Shown: positions 33,197 through 45,773 of the stretch, one piece after another
Layout: every line of letters starts with the position of its first letter
Numbering within the stretch: the first letter of the stretch is position 1
Assembly (NCBI RefSeq): GCF_009846885.1
Contig: NZ_WUWM01000003.1
Coordinates: 62,001 to 126,000, forward strand
Length of the DNA: 64,000 bases
Reading direction: 5' to 3'
Origin: Paenibacillus puerhi
Lineage (GTDB): Bacteria; Bacillota; Bacilli; Paenibacillales; NBRC-103111
Made by a program: the position numbers and the translations under genes
The notes under the pieces: generated by a model
What the model was told of the DNA's origin: nothing
Databases searched by the model: none
The model's input: the letters and a program-made list of their open reading frames with translations, nothing else

Positions 33197-35899
33197 TTAC
33201 CCCTGCTCGGGGGCCAGCTCGCCCTCAAACTCATATTCGCCGCTGCCGATGCGGAATACGCCGGCCTGCTGCGTCTGCTCCAGCAGCCGCCATCCGCTGC
33301 CGAGCGGCGCTGCCGCTTCGCCGTTCTCTGCCGGAAGGCTTCCATCGATACGGATGCTGCTTCCCGGAACATGGACCGTCGCCGTCGTATTGGCCGGTAT
33401 ACGCACCCGCAGGCTTAGCTTGCCCTGCGGTGATAGCTCCCAGGCTGCGGCAATCGTGCCGTAGAGAGATTCGTACTCCGCCTGCACCCGGGTAAGACCG
33501 CCTCCCGGCTGCGGGCGGATGACAGCGTGACGGAAGCCCGGCTCGGCCGGATCGGCGTCGATCCCTGCCATATACCGGAACATCCACTCGCCGACCGAGC
33601 CCAGCGAATAGTGATTGAAGGAGTTCATCGACGGTGTCTGGAAGCCTTGCTCCTCGGTCCAGCCGTCCCAGCGCTCCCAGATCGTCGTCGCGCCATGCTT
33701 GATCGAGTACATCCAGGATGGAAACGCCTCCTGCCTCAGCAAGCGGTACGCGACATCGAGTCGGCCATGCTCAGTCAAGGCCGGAAGCAGGTAGCCTACG
33801 CCGAGGAAGCCCGTCGACAGCCGGTCGCCGCGCCGCTCGATATCGGCGGTCAGATGGCCGAGCGCTTGCGAGATCTGCTTCCCGGTGAGCAGCCCGAACT
33901 GCAGCGCCAGCACGTACACGGTCTGCGTATCGCCGTGGATGCGGCCTTCCCCGTCCACGAAGGCGCCGCGGAAGGCCTCGGCAATATCCGCAAACAGCGA
34001 GCGATAGCGGGCCTCATCGTCAGCCTTGCCGAGCACGCCTGCAATCTGCGCCAGCAGCTTCGTGCTGTAGGCGAAGTAAGCCGTAGCCAGCACTTCATTG
34101 GGCGTGTCCGCGTCGATCGACAGCCAGTCGCCGTAATTGGCGTAGTCCGGCCGCACCAGTCCGTCAGAGTTCGCCTTCAGATAATGCACCCAGCGCACCA
34201 TCGCTTCATAATGCGTGGACAGTATGCGCATGTCTCCATACATCAGATAAAGCGTCCACGGGATGACCATCCCCGCGTCTCCCCAGCCGGCATTATCCGG
34301 GGCAAACCAGTTCAGCCGGGTGCTCCACATTTTATGACGGATCCAGCCCCCGTCCGGCGCTACGTCCGTGAAGGCGCCCGACGGCTGCTGCGCATCGATC
34401 ATATCCCACATGTATTTGCTGAAAAACCGCGATACATCCATATTGTAGGAGGCCGTCCGCGCGAAGATCTGCGCATCTCCCGTCCAGCCCAGCCGCTCGT
34501 CGCGCTGAGGACAGTCCGTCGGTACGGACAGGAAGTTGCCGCGCTGCCCCCATGTAATGTTCGAATAGAGCTTGTTCACCATCTCGTCGGAGGTGATCAG
34601 CCTGCCTGTTTCCGGGGTATCCGAATGGACAACCTTGCCGGTCACCGTCTCCAGATCCGGCTCGCCCGGGAATCCGATCAGCTCCACGTAGCGGAAGCCG
34701 TGAAACGTAAAATGGGGGTCGTAGCGCTCCTCGCCGTCCCCTTTCAGAACATAATGGTTCTGCTGCACGGCGACGCGCAGATTATCCAGGTACAGCGAGC
34801 CGTCCGGGTTCAGCATCTCCGCGTGGCTCAGCGTAACGCGCGTTCCCCGGTCGCCCTTTACCCGAAGCTCGGTCCAGCCGACCATGTTCTGCCCCATATC
34901 GTAGATGTAGGTGCCTTGCTCCGTTTTGGTTATCGAGATGGGCTTAAGCGTCTGGGTAATGCGGATCGGCGGCTCCATCGCCGCCACGAGAAGTCCGTTG
35001 TAGCCTGGCCGAACGTCCGGCGATTGCCATCCGGCATCGTCATAATCCGGCTGATCCCAGCCCGTAAGCTCCAGACGGGCGTCGTACGTCTCGCCCTTGA
35101 TCATATCCGAGTAAACGATCGGACCCGAAGCCGTTCTCCAGGAAGCATCGGTGCATACGCGCTCCCGGGCTCCGTCTTCGTAGTCGATATGAAGCTGCAT
35201 CAGGAAAAACGGCCGCTCGCCGTATACCTTATCCCCGAGAAAGCCGACCGTACCGGAATACCAGCCGTCGCCCAGTATAACGCCTATGGCATTGCCGCCT
35301 TCCCGCAGCAGCTCCGTCACGTCGAAGGTCGATACCTGGACGCGCCGGTCATAGTCCGTCCAGCCTGGAGCAAAGCGGTCGCCGACCGGCTGGCCGTTCA
35401 CCCGCAGCTCGAACAAGCCGAGCGCGGTAGCATAGGCGGTGGCGCGCCGGATCGGGCGGCCGACCGTGAACTCCCGGCGGAAAAACGGCGAAGGCTGCAT
35501 CTCTGCCTCCGGTTCCGCTTTGCGCCCGATCCAGACAGCCTTCCACTCGTCTCGCGTCAGCAGCCCCATCGTCCAGTAAGCGCATTCACTCCATGCCGAG
35601 ACACGGTCCTGCGCATCCCAGACGCGCACCTTCCAGAAGTAGCAGCCCTCCGATTCCAGCGGTTCTCCATCGTACTCCACCTGAACCGACTGAGAAGAGC
35701 TCACCTTGCCCGTATCCCACATGTCGGCCATATCCCCGTCCAGCCGCTCGCGCGAGGAGGCTACCATCACTTGATAGGCCGACTGTGCGGCTCCCCTCTC
35801 CGCCGACTCCAGCTTCCAGAACAGGCGAGGTCTAAGCTCGTCAAGGCCGAGCGGGTTGGTCATATATTCCGTCATGCAGGCTTTCACTCGAATGGTCAT
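33197..35899 (-). CDS. GH78 alpha-L-rhamnosidase
   Basis: A 900-residue enzyme with the GH78 multi-domain layout: N-terminal beta domains, the Bac_rhamnosid_N segment (ATAYATALGLFELRVNGQPV, ~153), then the (alpha/alpha)6 catalytic barrel beginning near residue 445. The catalytic signature is TDCPQRDERLGWTGDAQ (~460-476), which holds the general acid region. A further conserved block is GATTIWERWDGW (~737). No signal peptide is present, so it is cytoplasmic and releases L-rhamnose from imported glycosides or pectic fragments. GGAGG lies 7 bases before ATG35899. It follows the GH2 gene by 149 bases. Confidence 0.93.
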   Translation of the reverse strand: MTIRVKACMTEYMTNPLGLDELRPRLFWKLESAERGAAQSAYQVMVASSRERLDGDMADMWDTGKVSSSQSVQVEYDGEPLESEGCYFWKVRVWDAQDRVSAWSECAYWTMGLLTRDEWKAVWIGRKAEPEAEMQPSPFFRREFTVGRPIRRATAYATALGLFELRVNGQPVGDRFAPGWTDYDRRVQVSTFDVTELLREGGNAIGVILGDGWYSGTVGFLGDKVYGERPFFLMQLHIDYEDGARERVCTDASWRTASGPIVYSDMIKGETYDARLELTGWDQPDYDDAGWQSPDVRPGYNGLLVAAMEPPIRITQTLKPISITKTEQGTYIYDMGQNMVGWTELRVKGDRGTRVTLSHAEMLNPDGSLYLDNLRVAVQQNHYVLKGDGEERYDPHFTFHGFRYVELIGFPGEPDLETVTGKVVHSDTPETGRLITSDEMVNKLYSNITWGQRGNFLSVPTDCPQRDERLGWTGDAQIFARTASYNMDVSRFFSKYMWDMIDAQQPSGAFTDVAPDGGWIRHKMWSTRLNWFAPDNAGWGDAGMVIPWTLYLMYGDMRILSTHYEAMVRWVHYLKANSDGLVRPDYANYGDWLSIDADTPNEVLATAYFAYSTKLLAQIAGVLGKADDEARYRSLFADIAEAFRGAFVDGEGRIHGDTQTVYVLALQFGLLTGKQISQALGHLTADIERRGDRLSTGFLGVGYLLPALTEHGRLDVAYRLLRQEAFPSWMYSIKHGATTIWERWDGWTEEQGFQTPSMNSFNHYSLGSVGEWMFRYMAGIDADPAEPGFRHAVIRPQPGGGLTRVQAEYESLYGTIAAAWELSPQGKLSLRVRIPANTTATVHVPGSSIRIDGSLPAENGEAAAPLGSGWRLLEQTQQAGVFRIGSGEYEFEGELAPEQG

Positions 35900-36047
35900 G
35901 TTGAGACCTCCATTAGGCTATAGTCATACAATTCTCTAAGCAGCTTGCGGAATCCTTCGCGGCAAATCCCGCATTTCTTGCGATATCCTGTCAGTAACGC
36001 AAACACCCGGCTTCCGGATTCCGACTTCCGGCTACCGCTGGCGGTGG

Positions 36048-39227
<3,180 letters not shown>

Positions 39228-39233
39228 TTAGAC

Positions 39234-39252
39234 CGTAATCGCTTTCATAATG
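39234..39252 (-). promoter_or_regulatory. cre-like site and -10 of the GH2 gene
   Basis: TGAAAGCGATTACG (39247-39234 on the minus strand) fits the cre consensus except the last base. It abuts a possible -10, CATTAT, at 39252-39247. It suggests carbon catabolite repression of the hydrolase genes as well as the importer. Confidence 0.5.
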
Positions 39253-39404
39253 ATCTTGCAGCTTGCCTTGCCTGAACGATTCTTGCCTTCAGCATAAAAA
39301 AATACGGTCGTGGCGGCAATGGAAAAAACCGACCTCCGGTGTTAAGGTTTTTGATCTAGCCGTGTACAGCCTCTCTCGCGGAAGAGAAGAGCCGCTGATA
39401 TGTG

Positions 39405-39441
39405 CAAAAAGCCCCCCGAACACTCAAGTTTCGGGAGGCTA
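39405..39441 (-). terminator. Terminator of the LtaS-type gene
   Basis: On the minus strand, arms AGCCTCCCGAAAC and (G)TTCGGGGGGCT with an 8-base loop are followed by TTTTT. Confidence 0.85.
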
Positions 39442-39487
39442 TTGGCTTTTAATCGGGGAAGCCGCGGAGCGGGCTCTTACATCTTGG

Positions 39488-41605
39488 CTAGTGTACGACC
39501 GTCTCCGCAGCGGCATCGGTCCCTTCCTGATAGGCGTACGTATTCGATCGGACCACAATCTTTTCCTTGGAGTCCTTGACAACGACCTCCACCTTGCACG
39601 GAAGCTGCCCCAGCAGCTCCGGCTTCACGATAGCGGTCAGCTGTCCGGCAGCGTTTCTTTCCGTATGCACCGGCTGCCCGTTGATGTGCACGATGCCCAG
39701 AGCCGGAAGGTTTCGGCCTTCCACCGTAACTAAACGGTCCGCGCCGGAAGGCTCCAGCTTGACGTGATCGACCTCAAGCCGGCCGGTTCCGATGACATAA
39801 TTCGGATCCTTGATTGACAGTTGTCGTTCCTTATAAGCATACTGCTTGCCGAACATAATGTCGTATTGCAGCCTCTCGTAGCCTTTCAGTTTTTCCTCGG
39901 AAATCCCCATCTGCGCATACATGTTCTTGGGAGGGATGACAGGCGTCGTCTGAGCCAGCTGATTCAAATAATCGGTATAATAGCTTCCTTCCCGCTCTGC
40001 CAGCTTCAGTACATACGGTCCGAGGAATGAAGGACTCATGTCCAGCTTATCCTGATGGGCCGGCAAGTAGTTGTTCCACACGAGCAGAGGGACCCGGTAC
40101 ATTTTATTCGTAAAGTCCGGATCGTTCGGCAGCAGGTACCCGCTGTCCCGGTAAGCCTGATAGTCGTCGCCAAGACTTGGCAGATGATCGCCGAAGAAAA
40201 CGATGATCGTCGGCTCGTCGCTCTTCTCATAATGCGTTACGAGGCTTTTCAGCATATTGTCGGCGCCGGTCAGTCCTTGGGCCAAAGTCTCAAACATCCC
40301 CTTGGACTCGCCGGTTACACCGGTCACTTCGATCGTATTCTCTTTAAACTTTCCCGGGTAATAATGATAATGATTTTCCATCGTATTGGCAAAGATAAAG
40401 TCAGAGCCTGCCGATGCTTGGCTCGCCTGAATAATCTGCTTGGCTACGCCCCGGTCGGCCAAATACGGCCCCTCGTAATCCGGCTCGAAAAATTCCTGGG
40501 AAATATATTTCTGAAACCCGAAATTGTTATATACGCTCTTGCTGTTGTAGAACCAGCTATGAAACGGATTGATGGCTGTCGAGGCATAGCCCTGGCGAGT
40601 CAAGATGCTGGCCAGCGAATCGACGCCCTTATCGATATATTGGTTATAAGGCGTAGAGCCCTGCGGCAGAAAACGCATCGAGTTTCCGGTCAGCACCTCG
40701 AACTCCACATTAGCCGTCCCCCCGCCATATTGCGGAGACAGCATCGTACCGCTGGAATACTTGGCGGCCAGCTCGTGATAGAACGGCAGCGGGTCGCGGC
40801 TGAAGGTCAGCCCCTTCACCTGGGTGGGGTCCCAGAACGACTCGCTCAGCACGACGATAATATTCGGCTTCATATCGCCCGCCTTGGTAACGGCCGGAAC
40901 GGCGGATGACGCCAAGGCAAGGATCGATTTTTCATCGTAGCCGCCGGGCTCATCGAGGAATAAATACTTGATATTCATAACGGTTGTCAGCAGAAAGCCG
41001 TTCGTTCTTACATTTTCCGTCTGATCCCAGGCAATATTTTGCACGTTGACAAGCTTCTTTAGATTAATAGCGCCGTCGTTATAGATAACAACCAGCAGCA
41101 GGGCCGACGCCAGCCCCATCGTAATGCGATGCTTCCAGCCCAGGCGGAGCATGATCCGCGGCAGCTTGTAGAGCAGCAGAATACTGATGACGATAAACGC
41201 GACGAAGCCCGAGATGATCGTAAAATTGAAAATTCCGCCGAGATATTGCGTCATATCCTGTGTCTCGCTCGTTAGAAGCAGGTCCCAAGGAAGGAACGGA
41301 ACGCCCAAAATACTAAGCTTAACCCCGCTTACCAGCCCAAAGCCCAGACAGACGCTTGAAACGAGCCAGAACGAGATGCGTACGCTGGCCGTGATGGCCG
41401 TCAACAGCAGCAGCAGTCCCAGGACGAGAAGCGCATTCAAACCAAGTACCGGAATCGCGGTAAAGGTCCAGCCGAAGGATTCTCCCCATTGTCCGCGGCT
41501 GAGCACCTCTACCAGAAAAACAATCCATACGGCCCACAGCAACAAAGGCAGACGTCTGGCCGTCCTGCGACCATAGTTGAGCAACGCAAGCTGCAATTCT
41601 CCCAT
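39488..41605 (-). CDS. LtaS-type membrane sulfatase / phosphoglycerol transferase
   Basis: A 705-residue protein. Five membrane helices occupy residues ~18-190, then an extracellular sulfatase-fold domain starts at KPNIIVVLSESFWDP (~248, metal Glu). The nucleophile Thr is in GGGTANVEFEVLTG (~296), and the metal site closes with FFGDHLPSLGDD (~480). LTA synthases move glycerol phosphate from phosphatidylglycerol to the growing teichoic acid outside the cell. A C-terminal extra beta domain (~590-700, IPT-like, VTVEGRNLPALGIVHING) is longer than in classic LtaS. It is flanked by its own terminator and is unrelated to the sugar operons around it. Confidence 0.9.
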   Translation of the reverse strand: MGELQLALLNYGRRTARRLPLLLWAVWIVFLVEVLSRGQWGESFGWTFTAIPVLGLNALLVLGLLLLLTAITASVRISFWLVSSVCLGFGLVSGVKLSILGVPFLPWDLLLTSETQDMTQYLGGIFNFTIISGFVAFIVISILLLYKLPRIMLRLGWKHRITMGLASALLLVVIYNDGAINLKKLVNVQNIAWDQTENVRTNGFLLTTVMNIKYLFLDEPGGYDEKSILALASSAVPAVTKAGDMKPNIIVVLSESFWDPTQVKGLTFSRDPLPFYHELAAKYSSGTMLSPQYGGGTANVEFEVLTGNSMRFLPQGSTPYNQYIDKGVDSLASILTRQGYASTAINPFHSWFYNSKSVYNNFGFQKYISQEFFEPDYEGPYLADRGVAKQIIQASQASAGSDFIFANTMENHYHYYPGKFKENTIEVTGVTGESKGMFETLAQGLTGADNMLKSLVTHYEKSDEPTIIVFFGDHLPSLGDDYQAYRDSGYLLPNDPDFTNKMYRVPLLVWNNYLPAHQDKLDMSPSFLGPYVLKLAEREGSYYTDYLNQLAQTTPVIPPKNMYAQMGISEEKLKGYERLQYDIMFGKQYAYKERQLSIKDPNYVIGTGRLEVDHVKLEPSGADRLVTVEGRNLPALGIVHINGQPVHTERNAAGQLTAIVKPELLGQLPCKVEVVVKDSKEKIVVRSNTYAYQEGTDAAAETVVH

Positions 41606-41752
41606 GTATATTCCCCACAGTTTTCTTTATTAATTTCTTGTAAACACTGCACTAGTATAGCATACTTTAGGCCGGACTTCTTTATCAAGCTTTGTCTTTT
41701 TCACGAAGTAAATAATGGGCCGTTTTCTATCGGTTCGCTATGCGAAAACAAC

Positions 41753-41803
41753 AAAAAGGCAGTCCTTCCTCCCATCGTCCACATCGGAGGAGTGACTGCC
41801 CTT
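41753..41803 (-). terminator. Terminator of the GH36 operon
   Basis: On the minus strand, GGCAGTC-act-CCTCC pairs with GGAGG-aag-GACTGCC, followed by TTTTTG, directly after the alpha-galactosidase stop. Confidence 0.88.
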
Positions 41804-41809
41804 AAGGTC

Positions 41810-44005
41810 CTATTCTTCTATCGCGCGAAGTCTAACGCTAAAGCTAATAAAATCGCCGGTTTCCGTCGGCGCATGGAGACCGACATGCATCAGGCGGTCC
41901 CCCCGGACAGCCTCGCCGGTCGTCTGTTGCAGGTACGTGTACTCGGGATTCAGGCCTTTCAGCTTCAAGCGGCGTAAAGGGGCATTGGGTTCGGCGAGCA
42001 CCCGGAAATAGTAGACCACCGCTTCCTTGCGATCCTCTGAGACGAACATCCAAGCGGTCTCATTGCCAAGGAACGGACTCTTCAGCCGGAATAGATCCCC
42101 ATTCTGCACAAGCGAGCGGATTTCCTTATACTCGGCCACCTGCCGCTTAATCATGTCCTTCTCCTCTTGCGCCAGCTTGGTCAAGTCCAGCTCATAGCCA
42201 AAATTACCGGACATGGCTACATCTCCACGCGTGGTGAGCGAGGTGATTCGCCCGACTTGATGATTCGGGACGGCCGAAACATGCGCCCCCATGGAGCTGA
42301 CTGGGTATACGATACTGGTGCCGTACTGGATTTTTAACCGCTCCACGGCATCTGTATCATCACTCGTCCATGTCTGCGGCATGTAGTAAAGCATGCCGGG
42401 GTCGAAACGTCCGCCGCCGCCAGAGCAGCTTTCGAACAGAATATGGGGAAATGCGGCCGTCAGCCGCTCCAGCAGCTCATATAGGCCCAGTATATACCGG
42501 TGAGCAATCTCCATCTGGCGATCTGCGGCCAATGCGGCCGAGCCAATTTCGGTCATGTTGCGGTTCATATCCCATTTCACGTAGGCGACCGGCACCTGCT
42601 TGAGTATGCTGCTTAAGGCTTCAAAGATATAGTCACGAACGTCTGCCCGCGAGTAGTCCAGGACAAGCTGAGAACGCGCCTCCGTCCGGCGACGTCCCGG
42701 CACATGCAGGCACCAATCCGGATGAGTCTGGTATAAAACACTTTCCGGCGACACCATCTCCGGTTCTACCCAAAGGCCGAACTGAAGCCCCAGCCGATTC
42801 ACGCGTTGCGCCAAATCCTCTAGCCCTCCTGGTAGTTTGGCACGGTCCACGGTCCAATCACCCAGCGAGGTGGTATCGTCATCGCGCTTGCCAAACCAAC
42901 CGTCATCAAGCACAAACAGTTCAATACCGAGCTCTGAGCCTTCGCTGGCAATGGCTTCGATTTTCTCCGCATCGAAATCAAAGTAGGTCGCCTCCCAGTT
43001 GTTCACCAGGATCGGCCGTTCCTTATCCCGGTGCACGCCCCGGCAGAGCCGCTTCCGGTAGAGCCGGTGGTACGTACGCGACATCCCCCCGAGGCCTTCA
43101 TCCGAATAGACGAGCACCGCCTCCGGCGTCTGGAAGGCTTCCCCGGAAGACAGCTCCCATGCGAAATCAAAGGGATTTAGTCCGATGGACACGCGCGTCG
43201 TATCGAATTGATCGACTTCTGCCGCCGCAGCAAAGTTCCCGCTGTACACGAGACTGAAGCCGTATACCTCACCTTGTTCTTCATTCGTTGCAGGGCGAAG
43301 CAGCGCCATAAACGGGTTATGCTGGTGGCTGCTGGCCCCCCTTCGGCTCTCGATGCTGATGCAGCCCGGACCCAGCTCACGTCTTTGAATATGACGCTCC
43401 CTCGTCCATGCCCCAGACAAGTGCAAGCATTCGTAATCCGAATCGGCAAAATCAACACTTGCGCTGAGTCCTCGCAGCAGCTTTAACGGCTGTCCCCCTT
43501 CATTTATAAACCGGACGGAGCGTGCAATCGCATTAAACTGCTCAAATATCGTATAGCTGAGCACAGCCTTCAAACCGCTATAGGGATCTGCCAGTTCCAG
43601 CTCGAGCGTTTGAGCTTCTTTGTCAGACTCGACGTAAACAGCTGGAAGCCCCTCCAGAGGAGGCTTTCCCGCAGTGATCCGATGGCCGCTATACTTTAAT
43701 TCCGTGATTCTGCTCCCGTCCGCAAGCTGAACATGATACGCCGGATTGCGAAAGTCGCTTGTCCCATACTGAGGATATTCCTGCGGCAACGTATCAAGCG
43801 AGATACTCCGGTCCTCGGCTACCGGATTGGGGGAAAACGAGCAGCGCTCGACTCGCATCAGGAGGTTACTCAGGTTTCCCCGCTCATCCAGCCGCTTTCC
43901 CCAATAGGCATGGGCCGGATAGCCTTTAACCAACTGAATCATATAACTCATATCCTGCGACTGCAGGTGAAAAAGCTGTTCTTGCTCGTTGTAAAAAATA
44001 GCCAT
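41810..44005 (-). CDS. GH36 alpha-galactosidase
   Basis: A 731-residue GH36 enzyme with the N-terminal beta-supersandwich and a central TIM barrel. Substrate motifs are FVLDDGWFGKRDDD (~362) and YSRADVRDYIF. The nucleophile Asp is in AYVKWDMNRNMTE (~475) and the acid/base region is ESCSGGGGRFDPGML (~528-542). There is no signal peptide, so it is cytoplasmic. It releases galactose from melibiose, raffinose and related alpha-galactosides brought in by the adjacent ABC importer. The ribosome site is AAGGAGAG. It is the last gene of the operon that begins with the binding protein at 47033. Confidence 0.94.
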   Translation of the reverse strand: MAIFYNEQEQLFHLQSQDMSYMIQLVKGYPAHAYWGKRLDERGNLSNLLMRVERCSFSPNPVAEDRSISLDTLPQEYPQYGTSDFRNPAYHVQLADGSRITELKYSGHRITAGKPPLEGLPAVYVESDKEAQTLELELADPYSGLKAVLSYTIFEQFNAIARSVRFINEGGQPLKLLRGLSASVDFADSDYECLHLSGAWTRERHIQRRELGPGCISIESRRGASSHQHNPFMALLRPATNEEQGEVYGFSLVYSGNFAAAAEVDQFDTTRVSIGLNPFDFAWELSSGEAFQTPEAVLVYSDEGLGGMSRTYHRLYRKRLCRGVHRDKERPILVNNWEATYFDFDAEKIEAIASEGSELGIELFVLDDGWFGKRDDDTTSLGDWTVDRAKLPGGLEDLAQRVNRLGLQFGLWVEPEMVSPESVLYQTHPDWCLHVPGRRRTEARSQLVLDYSRADVRDYIFEALSSILKQVPVAYVKWDMNRNMTEIGSAALAADRQMEIAHRYILGLYELLERLTAAFPHILFESCSGGGGRFDPGMLYYMPQTWTSDDTDAVERLKIQYGTSIVYPVSSMGAHVSAVPNHQVGRITSLTTRGDVAMSGNFGYELDLTKLAQEEKDMIKRQVAEYKEIRSLVQNGDLFRLKSPFLGNETAWMFVSEDRKEAVVYYFRVLAEPNAPLRRLKLKGLNPEYTYLQQTTGEAVRGDRLMHVGLHAPTETGDFISFSVRLRAIEE

Positions 44006-44018
44006 GATCGTTCTCTCC

Positions 44019-44843
44019 TTAAGATTTCAATGCGCCTCGAAGGACGCCGCTAATGATCCAACGCTGCGCGATCAGATACACCAACACCATGGGGCTTAGC
44101 GCCATGAGATAAGAAGCAAAGGCGTAATTGTATTGAACGCTGAATTGGGATTGGAAAATATATTGCGCAAGCGGAAGTGTCGCCATTGTCGGTTTGCTTA
44201 AAATAATGAACGGCAGCAGAAAGTCGTTCCACGCCCAGATGCAGGTCAAGATGCCTACCGTAGCGTTGATCGGGCTAAGCAAAGGGAATATGACCCGCCA
44301 AAAGGTGCTCCACACCGAGGCGCCGTCCATCATTGCGGCTTCCTCAAGCTCGGCGGGAATGCTCTTCAAATAACCGACATACAGGAACATGTTGAATGAA
44401 ATGCCGTACACCACGTACAGGACAATCAACCCAAACTGATTGTTCATCCCGAGTGCGGACATTTCTTTGACTAACGGAAGCATGATAATGGGAAATGGAA
44501 CAAACAGCGCGCTGACAAAATAGTAGTAGAGCGACCTGAACAGCCGTTTATCCATGTTCCTTGCCACCGCATACGCAACCATTGAGTTCGTCAGCAGCGT
44601 GAAGATGAGCGAGCAGATGGTAATGACGGCGCTATTTCGAAACACATGGAAAAAGTTAGTCATCCGGATAGCTTCGGAAAAGTTACTCCACTGCCAGACG
44701 CGAGGCAGGGCGAATACGGATTCAGCGAGCTCCTGCGGGCTTTTCACGGCTATCATAACCGTTAAATAAAGCGGTAGAATAACAACTATAGAGCCCAGAG
44801 CGATCAATAGCGTAACGAGCCAATTCGTTTGTTCACGCTTCAC
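44019..44843 (-). CDS. Carbohydrate ABC permease (MalG-type), alpha-galactoside importer
   Basis: A 274-residue CUT1 permease with six helices. The EAA loop is AELEEAAMMDGASVWSTFWR (~151-170), and the tail ends SGVLRGALKS. Its GTG start overlaps the stop of the previous permease by one base. It is encoded directly before the GH36 gene, so the transported sugar is most likely a raffinose-type oligosaccharide. Confidence 0.92.
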   Translation of the reverse strand: MKREQTNWLVTLLIALGSIVVILPLYLTVMIAVKSPQELAESVFALPRVWQWSNFSEAIRMTNFFHVFRNSAVITICSLIFTLLTNSMVAYAVARNMDKRLFRSLYYYFVSALFVPFPIIMLPLVKEMSALGMNNQFGLIVLYVVYGISFNMFLYVGYLKSIPAELEEAAMMDGASVWSTFWRVIFPLLSPINATVGILTCIWAWNDFLLPFIILSKPTMATLPLAQYIFQSQFSVQYNYAFASYLMALSPMVLVYLIAQRWIISGVLRGALKS

Positions 44844-45709
44844 TACAAGCTCGTCTCCCTTCTTTGCAACACCTTAAGCTGAAATACCGAGATCAACACG
44901 ATGATGATAAAATAAATGACCGAGTTGGCCGACTGATAGGCGAAAGACCCGCCTTGAAAGCCATCGGAATAGATGAGAAAAGAGATCGACATGGTCGCTT
45001 TAGCTGGACCGCCGCCGGTCATGGCTACAATTTGATCGAACACCATTAGAAAGTTCTTCATCGCCAGCACCATGTTGATGGTGAAAAATGGGGCGATCAT
45101 AGGAAACGTTATATGCCAGAATTCCTTCCATTTATTAGCTCCATCAAGACTTGATGCTTCATACAGGTCTGCCGGTATAGTTTGCAGTCCCGCTAAATAC
45201 AAGATGATGTTAAAGGCTGTCGCCTGCCAAACCGTGACAAGCACGATCCCGATCCACGCGGTTTCCACACGTCCCAATATATTGAAAGCCAGGCTGTCTG
45301 CTCCTAAATTCTTCATCAGATCCGGGATGATATTCGAAAAGAAGTAGTTAAAAATAAAGGCAATGATCAGCATGCTCAAAATATTCGGCAAAAAGTATAT
45401 GGCTCGAAACGCGTTCTTTAGCTTGATCCTTGCATGTAAACCCATGGCCACCAACAGGCTGATCGCATTCACGATGATCGTAGTAAGTATGGCAAATCGA
45501 AAAGTAAACCAGTAGGCGCCGTACACTTCCGCATCCTTAATGACATTCAAATAATTTTTGAAGCCTACAAATTTATAGCTTGGAGCTAAGCCGTTCCAAT
45601 TTGTAAAGCTATAAAAGATACCCATTATGACGGGGAGTGTATGGAAGGAGAAAAACAGCACCGTGGCAGGAATCACCATAAGGTAAAAAGCCGTCATTTT
45701 TTTGTTCAC
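44843..45709 (-). CDS. Carbohydrate ABC permease (MalF-type), alpha-galactoside importer
   Basis: A 288-residue permease from GTG45709 (GGGAG 7 bases upstream; the N-terminus VNKKMTAFYLM is standard for MalF-like permeases). An upstream in-frame ATG at 45805 would overlap the previous gene and add unlikely sequence. The EAA-type loop is LYEASSLDGANKWKEFWHIT. Six helices are visible. It partners the MalG-type permease and the lipoprotein on either side. Confidence 0.9.
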   Translation of the reverse strand: MNKKMTAFYLMVIPATVLFFSFHTLPVIMGIFYSFTNWNGLAPSYKFVGFKNYLNVIKDAEVYGAYWFTFRFAILTTIIVNAISLLVAMGLHARIKLKNAFRAIYFLPNILSMLIIAFIFNYFFSNIIPDLMKNLGADSLAFNILGRVETAWIGIVLVTVWQATAFNIILYLAGLQTIPADLYEASSLDGANKWKEFWHITFPMIAPFFTINMVLAMKNFLMVFDQIVAMTGGGPAKATMSISFLIYSDGFQGGSFAYQSANSVIYFIIIVLISVFQLKVLQRRETSL

Positions 45710-45773
45710 TGGAAGACTCCCTTTATGAGAGAAGGGAATGAACTGGAGGCTTTCATTCCCGTCTTCTCCATCT

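Noticed and set aside
33527-35923. A 798-codon plus-strand frame opposite the GH78 gene
   Set aside because: It mirrors the codon pattern of a GC-rich real gene, has no domain signature or ribosome site, and GH78 motifs are clear on the other strand.
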